A DNA stretch of 34,684 nucleotides from Cymbomonas tetramitiformis (Eukaryota > Chlorophyta > Pyramimonadophyceae > Pyramimonadales > Pyramimonadaceae), in the NCBI GenBank assembly GCA_001247695.2, contig LGRX02003613.1:1-34684 (forward strand), written 5' to 3'. Below are positions 18,358-25,787 of this stretch, in pieces. The translations under genes and the position numbers were made by a program. Position 1 is the stretch's first letter. Each line of letters begins with the position of its first letter. The notes beneath the pieces are model-generated. The model did no database searches. It saw only the letters and a list, made by a program, of their open reading frames with translations, and was not told the DNA's origin.

Positions 18358-19931
18358 GGGAGTACCTTGACATGGGGGGCACTGTGGCACAGCCGCCAGT
18401 CATGCTGATGACCCCGGAGATGGAGACGCATGCGTGGGTGGTGGACCGGGGCGTGGTGGACGCGGCCCTTCTGGCATACCGCAGTAGGCCTGCGGGCTCA
18501 GGACACCCCCGCCCGGAATGGAAGCACGTCTCCAGTACCCCTGAGTCCGAGATGCACCTCCTGGATCCCGACTGTCTTACAGCATGGGCCGAGGTGGAGC
18601 AGTCGGAGTGGTATCGGCAGCTGCAGTCACGGTCAACTCCTACGCCGACTCCAACCCCGCCTCCATCTGATGGTCGAGCCCATTTTCTAGCTCTGACGGC
18701 AGCCCCCACCTCTGTGCATCATCCGACAACCCCCGCGCCTGCGACGGCTCCGACTAACCTTGGTTCACGTCACCCTCGACCTCATCTTTCACCTAACGCA
18801 GCAACCTTTACCCCTGCAGCTACTTCATCGTCCACCGCGGGAGAGCCCAGCAGCCGTGACCTCATCGGCGAGCAGAAGGTGGAGGACGCGCTGCTGAAGC
18901 TCGTGAACAAGCTGCCGAAGTTCCCTTCAGAAGGGGATTTGTCCGAAGACGACAAGGTCAACCAGCTGGAGGTCTTCTCTCGAAAGGTCCAGAACTTACT
19001 GGACAACAAGCTGGTGATGAGGGCGTGCCGCCAAGCTAGCTGCACCGGTGAGGGATACATTACCTCCGTCCCTGACATCATGTGGATTGTGGCGGAGGAG
19101 TGTTTGCGAGGTGAGCAGCGGGAGTTTGTGGAGAAGGCCGCGGGAGGTGTCGGCACGTCAGCGGGGTGGATACAACGGTACGCTGACGCTGACATATTCT
19201 TCGGGGACCTGGCCCTCAGCCTGCTGGCCATCGAGAAGCTGCAGAAGCTGCGTGATGGACTCACCCGAAGACAGTCGAGCAAGGAGACGGCCAACGCTTA
19301 CCACTCGCGACTGTCTGCGCGACAGCGCACCGTGAACTTCCTGGCCAAGGTAGTGCCTGGTTGTGTGCCCGTCTCCGACGAGGATTTCGGCCACCACTTC
19401 TGGCGGGGGTTGGTGCACCACAGCAAGGTGGGGCTGGAAATGAGGAGGGTGAACCTGGACCTCAATGATCCAGGGGAGTGGGAGGATCGGGCACGTGCTG
19501 AAGGGCACAGCCGAGGCGTTACCTCGGCTGTTCTCAAGGTGCTCGAGTTCGCCAGTGACATCGAGGCGAGCAAGGCATCCAAGGCGGCGGACGCAGCCAG
19601 CAGAAGAGCCCCAGCACCTTCTGCACCTTTCTGGCAGCAACGTCGAGGACGTGCCCTGAATGCACTGACGGAGTCTGAGCTCGATCTGGCCGCGGCATCC
19701 ACACCTCCTCCTCCACCTGGACTGCCCCTTCCTGGTGCTCCACCTGGCCTCCCGGCTCCAGAGACACGGGAGTGCTACGCGTGTGGAAGGCGCGGACATC
19801 TGGTGCGGGATTGCAAGGACGCGGCCAAGCTGGCTGCGTGGAAGGCGAACGCTCCTAAAAGGTTGTCTCGAGACAGGCAACAGGTGGCCGCTATGTTCTT
19901 CGCCATGGCACACGACGAGGACACTACATAA
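18228..19931 (+). CDS. LTR-retrotransposon Gag with CCHC zinc knuckle
   Basis: Up to 567 aa from the ATG at 18228; real coding character begins about 18300. After a P/T-rich linker (~130-205), a helical region (~210-470; e.g. VEDALLKLVNKLPKFPSEGD, VNQLEVFSRKVQNLLDNK) resembles retrotransposon Gag capsid sequence. It ends with a canonical zinc knuckle CYACGRRGHLVRDC (C-x2-C-x4-H-x4-C, ~516-529), the nucleic-acid-binding nucleocapsid. The first 130 nt overlap the upstream 780-aa ORF in the -1 frame. No protease, integrase or RT follows. The stop codon TAA is inside a foldback element (19922-20036), so the natural C-terminus is probably lost. Non-autonomous or truncated Gypsy/Copia-type element. 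Confidence 0.72.
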   Translation: MGTAALGDTGYLGLGMPTATVRSAADGGLDLFYKAILLLGVSLREYLDMGGTVAQPPVMLMTPEMETHAWVVDRGVVDAALLAYRSRPAGSGHPRPEWKHVSSTPESEMHLLDPDCLTAWAEVEQSEWYRQLQSRSTPTPTPTPPPSDGRAHFLALTAAPTSVHHPTTPAPATAPTNLGSRHPRPHLSPNAATFTPAATSSSTAGEPSSRDLIGEQKVEDALLKLVNKLPKFPSEGDLSEDDKVNQLEVFSRKVQNLLDNKLVMRACRQASCTGEGYITSVPDIMWIVAEECLRGEQREFVEKAAGGVGTSAGWIQRYADADIFFGDLALSLLAIEKLQKLRDGLTRRQSSKETANAYHSRLSARQRTVNFLAKVVPGCVPVSDEDFGHHFWRGLVHHSKVGLEMRRVNLDLNDPGEWEDRARAEGHSRGVTSAVLKVLEFASDIEASKASKAADAASRRAPAPSAPFWQQRRGRALNALTESELDLAAASTPPPPPGLPLPGAPPGLPAPETRECYACGRRGHLVRDCKDAAKLAAWKANAPKRLSRDRQQVAAMFFAMAHDEDTT

Positions 19932-20036
19932 GAGGCGTGTCCAGGGGGCATCACCTCTATATTCACCGGTATCCTCTGTACTCCTCTTGATATTTCCCGG
20001 TATTTCCCAGTATTTGCGGACGCCTCTTATGTAGTG
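19922..20036. mobile_element. 115-bp foldback (MITE-like) element at the gag stop
   Basis: CACTACATAAGAGGCGT (19922-19938) is the exact reverse complement of 20020-20036, with an 81-nt middle containing repeated TATTTCCCGGTATTTCCCAG. The gag reading frame enters it and stops at its ACA-TAA. I see no clear target-site duplication, so it could also be a 3'-UTR hairpin. Confidence 0.55.
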
Positions 20037-20191
20037 AGCACACCTGGTCATCTCCGGCACGCACCACTGGTCACCTACTGTTATTCTGCGTTGGTCCTTA
20101 CTGTGGATTTGCATGGGTCTTGCAGGTGTCATGCAGATGTCCCCTTATAAATAAAATCTTTTGCGTCTTTGCCCGAAAATGTGACGAAAAT
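20037..20191 (+). other. Short spacer with poly(A)-signal-like sequence
   Basis: Noncoding. AAATAAAATC near 20150-20160 resembles an AATAAA polyadenylation signal that could serve the gag locus. The spacer runs up to the left palindrome of the virus-like block. Confidence 0.35.
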
Positions 20192-20192
20192 G

Positions 20193-20267
20193 AAAAAGGT
20201 GGCAGATTGGGTCATATTCATATTATCTTATATATATCCATAATATGACCCAAAGTGCCACCTTTTT
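20193..20267. repeat. Left palindrome of the replication cassette
   Basis: Arms 20193-20218 (AAAAAGGTGGCAGATTGGGT...) and 20242-20267 pair at 24 of 26 positions around a 23-nt AT-rich loop. The whole unit is the inverted copy of the palindrome at 23219-23292, loop included. The primase-helicase frame ends inside it: its last ~12 residues and stop are written in this hairpin. Confidence 0.88.
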
Positions 20268-22906
20268 GATTCATCTGATTTTTCACCGCGTTCACAAGAC
20301 TCTAAGAATAGATTTTTGAAATTATATTTGGCAATGCATAGTTTATCTTCCATGGTCGCTTCATTGCTCCAAACTTTTGGATTCAGATTTTCGTAAATCT
20401 CTAAAATTTCTTTATCTTCAATATTATTATACTCAAAGTAAGGAGCCGTCTCATTTTCATTCAATTTAGCCCACACCATTTCCCTACTATTTTGAGAAAG
20501 TTCGCTATTAATAAAGCCACATTTCCGGAGATACCAATGATATACTCGTTCGTCTCTTGCCCAATACTCACACTCTTGTTGGTTTGCCAATTTTTGATAC
20601 AACTCACTTTCAGGTGCATTATATGGAAGACAAAACCCTTTTAGTCTAAACCTGATTTGCTTCATCGTTGCACTTGTTTTGTATAGGTGAAGCTCATTTG
20701 TATGATATTGTCTCACCCTAAACAGATTTTGAAAGAAGTCCCGGTATGACACCATGGCAGGGTCCAAAAATGCATATCGTTTATGAAAGTGCGGTTTATT
20801 GTTTGGTCCGGTATCAAAATTGACTCCCACCGTAATAGCAACATTGGAAATCACAAGTCGTTTAGAGGCCCACATTTCGTCAACATTAGATAAGGTTGAT
20901 TTCGTTTCATCATCGCTCATCCCATGATAACAAATGATGTCATCTTGAGTGAGGTCGGTGTTTGCTATAATCATATCTTTGAATGTGTCCATGCCATAGC
21001 ACCAAACACTCTTGCCTTTTTTGAAATCGGTTTTGAAAGGATAAAACAAAGATATGTTTTCCCCATTGTTCAAAGCATCAATCAACGATGCTTCCCAAAA
21101 TTTTTTGTTTTCGTAATTGATTAATTGTTGCGGAGCTGGTGGTAGGTTGTGGCCAAGCGTAATTAAAGGGCAATCTAAATGTCTAACCTTCTTAAACCAT
21201 GTAATGGTGTCTTGATGGGGAAAAGCATCCATAAAGATGATTTTCTTTGCAGATTTTACAATGTGCATAAAGCAATCCCAATTGGCGGGTAAGTGCTCCC
21301 CATGTGTCGTGCGGTTCATGAAAATACTTTTGTAAGTCTCAATCTCATCCAAGATAACAATGTCATAACTATTACGAGTTTCAATTTCATCTTCGCATAA
21401 ACCGGCAAACAAGCTTAAACAATTTTCTGTTTTCCATTGTGATTCCATAGACATTATAATTCTATGTGCTGCCGGAATTAATTCTTGTTTGTTCTTATCA
21501 AAGCTTTTGTAATTTTTGAACCGCAACGATTGCAATCTTGTCGCTACATTTTGTGCATAAGATATCCTTGGGCTGAACCATATAATGCTACTACCCTTTT
21601 CATACTTGTGAAGATAATCAATAGTAGAACCGGTCTTGTTCCCGCTCATGAATGCCGTCAAGAACACCATGGATGCATGTCCAAATGCATTATGAATTTC
21701 AATCGGCTTCACCCATCTATCACTCATAAAAATGTCGATTGGTACGTCGCACCCCTTAAGAAACTTTGAACTTTGCTCACAAATCGTATCAAATCGTAGG
21801 TTGGGATAAAATCTGAGCAAGAGGTTCTTGATAAAGTTGTCGCCCGGAGAAAATTTGTCTTTCGCCCTTTGCCAAAATACCTCATACTTTTTAAGCCTTT
21901 CTTTATTGTCGTCTTTTTGAGCGGCCCACTTTAAAAAGTCCTTCAAATTAATGTTGCTATGGTATGACCATAACATAATAAGCCAAGTTACATTGTGTTG
22001 AAAGCTACTAGGGTCACCTCTTGGTTTGTTGGGTATCATGCCTAATATTTGTTTGTAACTTGTCGTATTCCAATTAAAATTGGATGGGGGCACATAGTCA
22101 CATGGTGTGATGGAACTTAAGTCAATTTTTTGATGAGTCTTTTCATCAAGTTCTACATCCTCAAATTCCCAATCTAAAGTAGCGGCATCAATTGAGTCTT
22201 CATCGAAATCCATCAATACACAATGCTTGGTGACCGATTGACTTCCTTCAATGATATCTTGAGTTCGATATTCTTCGGGCTTGCTTTGATTAACACATTT
22301 GAAGGGACGATTTGTGGTATATATATCATCCATACCAAAGTCATTTTTATACTTTTTTACCCATGTTTTTAAGGGAGCCATAGCATTAAGATTCTTAAAG
22401 TAATAATTAGAAAGAGTAATGTGATAAGACCAATATGGTTGGCCATTTTTTGGCGATGTATTCCCACTAATTTGAAAGTTGGCATTTGGAAATTTGGTCA
22501 ATATTATTTCTTTGAGTGTTTCTAAATCGATTTCAGATTTTCCATCAATATCAAAAAAGATTTTTCGTTTGACACCGGGTTGGATTACTTCGTAGATACC
22601 ATATTGTTTGGTCAATATTTTTGCCATATTGTTTTTGTGAATTTTGGACCACATTTGTCCCATCTTTTTGGTAAGCGACTTAATGAGAATTTCATCTTCT
22701 TTCAAAGTTGAAATTACATAAGCTTGAGCACCACCATCGGTCATATTGTTTACCCATTGCATTTTGAGAAATGACCTTAGAAAAAACTTTGAAGTGTCGA
22801 TGTCTTGATAATCCATTATACTCTTATAAACACTCTTATCTTTAAGTGATTTAATGTTTTGGCAAAAATAAGTTTGGATGCTTTTGTTGGTGATATTTTG
22901 AGACAT
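20228..22906 (-). CDS. Primase (PrimPol-like) fused to SF2 origin-binding-type helicase
   Basis: 892 aa. The N-terminal third carries archaeo-eukaryotic primase-like motifs: KIFFDIDGK (~115-123, the hhDhD metal site), WSYHITLSN (~159-167, the S-x-H motif) and YTTNRPFKCVNQSK (~195-208, the basic motif III position). The C-terminal half reads as a superfamily 2 helicase of the herpes UL9/origin-binding type: a degenerate P-loop AFMSGNKTGST (~418-428), VILDEIET (DEAD-like box, ~517-524), KKIIFMDAF (~554-562), ASKRLVISNVAITVGVNFD (~680-698) and QNLFRVRQ (motif VI, ~726-733). The expected role is priming and unwinding at the element's origin, probably the nearby palindromes and iterons. It starts at ATG 22906, 21 nt from a 15-nt motif shared with the neighbouring gene. 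Its C-terminus is encoded within the left palindrome. The family assignment is by motif only; the P-loop is not canonical. Confidence 0.75.
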   Translation of the reverse strand: MSQNITNKSIQTYFCQNIKSLKDKSVYKSIMDYQDIDTSKFFLRSFLKMQWVNNMTDGGAQAYVISTLKEDEILIKSLTKKMGQMWSKIHKNNMAKILTKQYGIYEVIQPGVKRKIFFDIDGKSEIDLETLKEIILTKFPNANFQISGNTSPKNGQPYWSYHITLSNYYFKNLNAMAPLKTWVKKYKNDFGMDDIYTTNRPFKCVNQSKPEEYRTQDIIEGSQSVTKHCVLMDFDEDSIDAATLDWEFEDVELDEKTHQKIDLSSITPCDYVPPSNFNWNTTSYKQILGMIPNKPRGDPSSFQHNVTWLIMLWSYHSNINLKDFLKWAAQKDDNKERLKKYEVFWQRAKDKFSPGDNFIKNLLLRFYPNLRFDTICEQSSKFLKGCDVPIDIFMSDRWVKPIEIHNAFGHASMVFLTAFMSGNKTGSTIDYLHKYEKGSSIIWFSPRISYAQNVATRLQSLRFKNYKSFDKNKQELIPAAHRIIMSMESQWKTENCLSLFAGLCEDEIETRNSYDIVILDEIETYKSIFMNRTTHGEHLPANWDCFMHIVKSAKKIIFMDAFPHQDTITWFKKVRHLDCPLITLGHNLPPAPQQLINYENKKFWEASLIDALNNGENISLFYPFKTDFKKGKSVWCYGMDTFKDMIIANTDLTQDDIICYHGMSDDETKSTLSNVDEMWASKRLVISNVAITVGVNFDTGPNNKPHFHKRYAFLDPAMVSYRDFFQNLFRVRQYHTNELHLYKTSATMKQIRFRLKGFCLPYNAPESELYQKLANQQECEYWARDERVYHWYLRKCGFINSELSQNSREMVWAKLNENETAPYFEYNNIEDKEILEIYENLNPKVWSNEATMEDKLCIAKYNFKNLFLESCERGEKSDESKRWHFGSYYGYI

Positions 22907-22927
22907 GTATACTTATATATACCATAT

Positions 22928-22942
22928 ATTTTAATCTTTAAG
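22928..22942 (-). promoter_or_regulatory. Shared 15-nt upstream motif (copy 1)
   Basis: On the minus strand CTTAAAGATTAAAAT lies 21 nt before the primase-helicase ATG and is followed by a TATA-like TATATAAG. An identical 15-mer lies 19 nt before the small basic gene. Probable promoter element for the minus-strand (replication) genes. Confidence 0.6.
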
Positions 22943-22947
22943 CTTGT

Positions 22948-23136
22948 TTATAATGGTTCATTTTCAGATTTTTGAGACCTTTTTTTCCTCATGTATTCTT
23001 TCATTTTGATATTGTGCTCATCTTTGTGAGTATCATACCAAGTCTTTTGATGTTTTCTATTCAAAGCTCGCGTTTGTTCAACATGAGTCTCCCTATACTT
23101 CTTTTTGGCACGTTTTTGAGCATCGGTCAAGGCCAT
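22948..23136 (-). CDS. Small basic helical protein
   Basis: 62 aa, MALTDAQKRAKKKYRETHVE..., strongly basic and Y/H/K-rich throughout, predicted helical, with a repeating KKY.E.H / K.WYD.HK pattern. Similar short charged proteins or domains often accompany viral DNA-binding proteins and HNH-associated modules, but there is no HNH catalytic motif. It is co-directional with and upstream of the primase-helicase, with the same upstream 15-mer, so a DNA-binding accessory role in replication or regulation is plausible but inferred. Confidence 0.6.
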   Translation of the reverse strand: MALTDAQKRAKKKYRETHVEQTRALNRKHQKTWYDTHKDEHNIKMKEYMRKKRSQKSENEPL

Positions 23137-23155
23137 TCTATTGGTATATACTTAG

Positions 23156-23170
23156 ATTTTAATCTTTAAG
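23156..23170 (-). promoter_or_regulatory. Shared 15-nt upstream motif (copy 2)
   Basis: An exact copy of the motif at 22928-22942, 19 nt before the ATG of the small basic gene. Its CTTAAAGA core also recurs in the adjacent 20-bp direct repeats. Confidence 0.6.
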
Positions 23171-23175
23171 TCAAT

Positions 23176-23215
23176 TGCGTTCTTTAAGTAGTTCGTGCGT
23201 TCTTTAAGTAGTTCG
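23176..23215. repeat. Two perfect 20-bp direct repeats (iteron-like)
   Basis: TGCGTTCTTTAAGTAGTTCG is repeated exactly, head to tail (23176-23195 and 23196-23215), ending 3 bp before the right palindrome. It lies between divergent genes and next to a gene for an origin-binding-type helicase. Iteron-like origin repeats are the natural reading. Confidence 0.65.
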
Positions 23216-23218
23216 CTC

Positions 23219-23292
23219 AAAAGGTGGCAGATTGGGTCATATTATGGATATATATAAGATAATATGAATATGACCCAATCTGCCACCTTTTT
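23219..23292. repeat. Right palindrome of the replication cassette (putative origin)
   Basis: Perfect 25-bp arms (23219-23243 and 23267-23291) around a 23-nt AT-rich loop. The unit is the inverted copy of the left palindrome at 20193-20267. It sits in the divergent intergenic region between the replication and structural genes. Possible origin, hairpin terminus relic or recombination site. Confidence 0.85.
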
Positions 23293-23293
23293 C

Positions 23294-23670
23294 ATGATAT
23301 TGTATGTAACATTCAAACCAACGACGCCTTGTACCTTAGGGTCACATCGTTACCAACACACAATATTGAATCAACAAATCTTTCTACTTTTACAAACACT
23401 AACGAAATGATAAGTTCTGATATCTGGGCGAAAATACTATTGCCTAGTGACACAACGACAGACTTCATAAGATATATAGACCCAAACGACAACTTTATTA
23501 TTGAAGTGTCTGGGTCTCAATTTACTTCATTTAGAATCACACTTACAGATTCTAAAGCAAGATTAATCACATTGGCATCTCCGACTCAAGCGTCAGACGG
23601 TTCTATCAATTATTCATTAAGCATCAAAGTTGAAGAATTGGCACCTGCTGGTCTATCAGATATTTTATAA
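23294..23670 (+). CDS. Small structural-block protein, probable frame break
   Basis: The main open frame (about 23263-23670) encodes a beta-rich, S/T-rich sequence with no ATG before 23407; NDALYLRVTSLPTHNIE at ~23320 already reads as protein. The nearest good ATG (23294, just after the right palindrome) opens a different frame (MILYVTFKPTT...) that would need a -1 shift around 23316-23324 to join it. A single lost base in an A/C run, or programmed frameshifting, would explain this. Starting at 23407 gives only 87 aa. No family recognised. It is first in the plus-strand block, 22 nt before the candidate capsid gene, so a minor virion role is possible. Confidence 0.5.
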
Positions 23671-23692
23671 TCTTTATAATATATATACAAAA
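23671..23692 (+). promoter_or_regulatory. AT-rich start motif before the capsid gene
   Basis: TCTTTATAATATATATACAA directly precedes ATG 23693. Related TATA-like strings precede every following gene of the block. Confidence 0.45.
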
Positions 23693-25027
23693 ATGAGTCT
23701 GCCAATGAGTCTTGCTTACGGCTTATCGAAAATGAATTCATATTCAACTAATTACTTCAGATTAGAGACTACTAATCTTACCGAAGCATCAAGGTATAGT
23801 ACTATTACACTAAATTTACCCGTTAATTCAATTGTAAACATGAAGAGTTTAGCCATGCATTGTTTAGGTTCCTGTACAACGCCTTTAGCATTTCAAAACG
23901 ACGAAGATGATGCTGATGAATTACATACGACGCTCCCCAATGGCATCGAGAAACTGATTCAAAGAATGGAAATTTTCGCCGGAGGGCAGCAGTTGACCAC
24001 TGGTTTTCAATCCTACAACACGGTCAGTTGCGTACTTGATACTATCAAAACCACTCTTAGCAAAGAAATGACTTATCAAAGGGTTCTTAAGAATCAAGAA
24101 ATCTCTGTAGCCGAGGGCTTTTACAGCACACCTCGTCCATACATTTTGAATCAATGGCTAACGTTTTTGGGTGAAGCTGAACCGTCCTACATTGATACTT
24201 CACTTTTGCCACCGATTCAGATAAGGCTGTACCTTGCAGGTCCAGAAGTCCTCGGGTGTTGGCAAAAAACAAAAACGCCTGGTTTTGCAATTGACACGAA
24301 AGCTCAAGAAGAATTAGTATCGAAAGGCAATTTTAAATTGGACAAACTTTACTTTACCGTAGAGACGATTACATTCAGTTCTGGAGTATATGATGCTGCC
24401 GTTGAGAGCAAACTGCGTGATGGATTCTTGGAGATTCCGTATTGCAATTACTTTACCTTTTTCGAAGGTGCTAATGCTATTGCCAAATCGACAAGGTTCT
24501 CTTTGAGTTCACAATGCATTAATAACATATATGCTGTGCAAAGGCCTAGTGATTATAGAGAAAAAAACAAAGGACTTATCAAATTGGCAAATACATGTGG
24601 AACAGCCTACCTACCCTCATACTTTCAGTTTTCAGCAGGTGGATTGGGTGCTCTACAGTTCAATATCAACAACTTGTTTGTTCCTAATTATCGAGTCGAC
24701 CCTCTTGCAGCATTCAATCTGCTGACTATCAGTAAAGCTGACAATTATGGAACGCTATCGGGATGTAAAATTAATTCATATGAAGATTGGCTGAACAACC
24801 AATTTATTCCCATGGTACGTTTGAATCTTCCCTCAGAAATGGGTGTAAGAAATTTGACCGGTTTGGATTCTCGGGGTTTAAACAGTTCCTTCTACTATCA
24901 AACTTCTATTGCATCACCAGCAGACCCGCTACAAACGGTACTTACAACAAACGAAACCATGATTATTTGCGAAACGACAGCCGTTCTTCGTATCGGTCAA
25001 AACCGTGTGATTGAAACTGTATTTTAA
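23693..25027 (+). CDS. Candidate major capsid protein
   Basis: 444 aa from ATG 23693 (MSLPMSLAYGLSKMNSYSTN); an earlier in-frame TTG at 23630 overlaps the previous gene and is not needed. No signal peptide or membrane segment. The protein alternates beta-strand-like segments throughout, with phrases resembling double-jelly-roll capsid proteins of Polinton-like viruses and virophages: IEKLIQRMEIFAGGQQL (~85-101), SLLPPIQIRLYLAGPEVL (~173-190) and a late LFVPNYRVDP loop. Length, position at the head of the virion block and gene company support capsid. The fold is inferred from pattern only, so another structural protein (e.g. a penton-like one) is possible. Confidence 0.55.
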   Translation: MSLPMSLAYGLSKMNSYSTNYFRLETTNLTEASRYSTITLNLPVNSIVNMKSLAMHCLGSCTTPLAFQNDEDDADELHTTLPNGIEKLIQRMEIFAGGQQLTTGFQSYNTVSCVLDTIKTTLSKEMTYQRVLKNQEISVAEGFYSTPRPYILNQWLTFLGEAEPSYIDTSLLPPIQIRLYLAGPEVLGCWQKTKTPGFAIDTKAQEELVSKGNFKLDKLYFTVETITFSSGVYDAAVESKLRDGFLEIPYCNYFTFFEGANAIAKSTRFSLSSQCINNIYAVQRPSDYREKNKGLIKLANTCGTAYLPSYFQFSAGGLGALQFNINNLFVPNYRVDPLAAFNLLTISKADNYGTLSGCKINSYEDWLNNQFIPMVRLNLPSEMGVRNLTGLDSRGLNSSFYYQTSIASPADPLQTVLTTNETMIICETTAVLRIGQNRVIETVF

Positions 25028-25050
25028 AACGCTGTTAATAGTATACAAAT
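25028..25050 (+). promoter_or_regulatory. AT-rich start motif
   Basis: GTTAATAGTATACAAAT immediately precedes ATG 25051. It shares the TA.TATACAAA pattern with the capsid gene's upstream motif. Confidence 0.4.
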
Positions 25051-25371
25051 ATGGCTCAACAGCCAGGATTAAGCAGTTACAACATGAAAAAAGATGTAGG
25101 ACCGAACGTGGACAAACAAATTCACACCGCGACGATGTTTCAAATGTCAGGTTTTAGACCGGTTATGATGCAACAGCTACCATGTAAAACAATCAATGAC
25201 ATCACATATCCACCATTCAGGATTAGCAACGTTCATCCTCTGGCTGGATACAAATCTTATACTTTAGGGCACAATCAAAAAGTGTCAAAAGAAATGGAAA
25301 TGTTCCATTTCCCGATGGAGCATCCATTGAATAGTCGATTGTTGCAACCTGTACCTTTGTTTTTTTCATAA
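25051..25371 (+). CDS. Small putative virion protein (106 aa)
   Basis: MAQQPGLSSYNMKKDVGPNV... Hydrophilic, no membrane segment, M/F/P-rich in the middle (FQMSGFRPVMMQQLPCK), ends PVPLFFS. It lies 23 nt after the candidate capsid gene and 16 nt before the next gene, so it is almost surely part of the same structural block. No family recognised. By position and size it may be a cement or minor capsid protein (inference). Confidence 0.6.
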   Translation: MAQQPGLSSYNMKKDVGPNVDKQIHTATMFQMSGFRPVMMQQLPCKTINDITYPPFRISNVHPLAGYKSYTLGHNQKVSKEMEMFHFPMEHPLNSRLLQPVPLFFS

Positions 25372-25387
25372 GTTAATATATATTAAC
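25372..25387 (+). promoter_or_regulatory. AT-rich start motif
   Basis: GTTAATATATATTAAC, a 16-nt perfect palindrome, ends directly before ATG 25388 and fills the entire gap between the two genes. Confidence 0.45.
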
Positions 25388-25762
25388 ATGTCTTCATTTG
25401 GAAATGAATTGAATGCAAAAAAAGTGGTGGCCGATGATTTGGTCGGTCGAGGAATGACCATCGGTCGTGATGGTAAAAATGGGGCTGTACCGGAAGCAAG
25501 AACTCAAATTAATTTGTTAGGAACTGAAGCTATATTTAATCTTGATGCAAGCCAAAGCGGGGACCCCGGTATTGCAGATTTCAACATGGCGGGAAAGCTA
25601 AGCAAATTTAGATTAGGTGGGTTGCCAATTGTCACAGGTCCAACAAATACACCTCCATTTGACGCCGAAGTTCCGGTTAATGGATTGTATGGTTATCGGA
25701 CTACAAATACTTTACCTGCCCAAATCTTTATGAAACTTGTCTCAAGACGTCCTCCACTGTAA
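25388..25762 (+). CDS. Small putative virion protein (124 aa) with MS.FG N-terminus
   Basis: MSSFGNELNAKKVVADDLVG... G/N/P-rich, beta-prone, no membrane segment. The first residues match the start of the 640-aa fibre protein encoded 25 nt downstream (MSAFGSNLIVEKINGKDYV), suggesting a common virion-attachment segment or a partial duplication. No known family. Probable minor structural protein, perhaps a fibre base or short fibre. Confidence 0.6.
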   Translation: MSSFGNELNAKKVVADDLVGRGMTIGRDGKNGAVPEARTQINLLGTEAIFNLDASQSGDPGIADFNMAGKLSKFRLGGLPIVTGPTNTPPFDAEVPVNGLYGYRTTNTLPAQIFMKLVSRRPPL

Positions 25763-25787
25763 ATTATTAAATCGTTTATAGTATATA
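25763..25787 (+). promoter_or_regulatory. AT-rich start motif
   Basis: ATCGTTTATAGTATATA ends directly before ATG 25788. The TAGTATA core is shared with the motif before 25051. Confidence 0.4.

Noticed and set aside
16379..20132. Minus-strand frames of 100-324 aa across the Gag locus
   Set aside because: GC-rich complement of repeat-bearing Gag frames. Low-complexity R/S/P translations, no motifs.
23630..23692. Upstream extension of the capsid-candidate frame
   Set aside because: It begins at TTG and overlaps the previous gene. ATG 23693 has the block's usual AT-rich motif and spacing.
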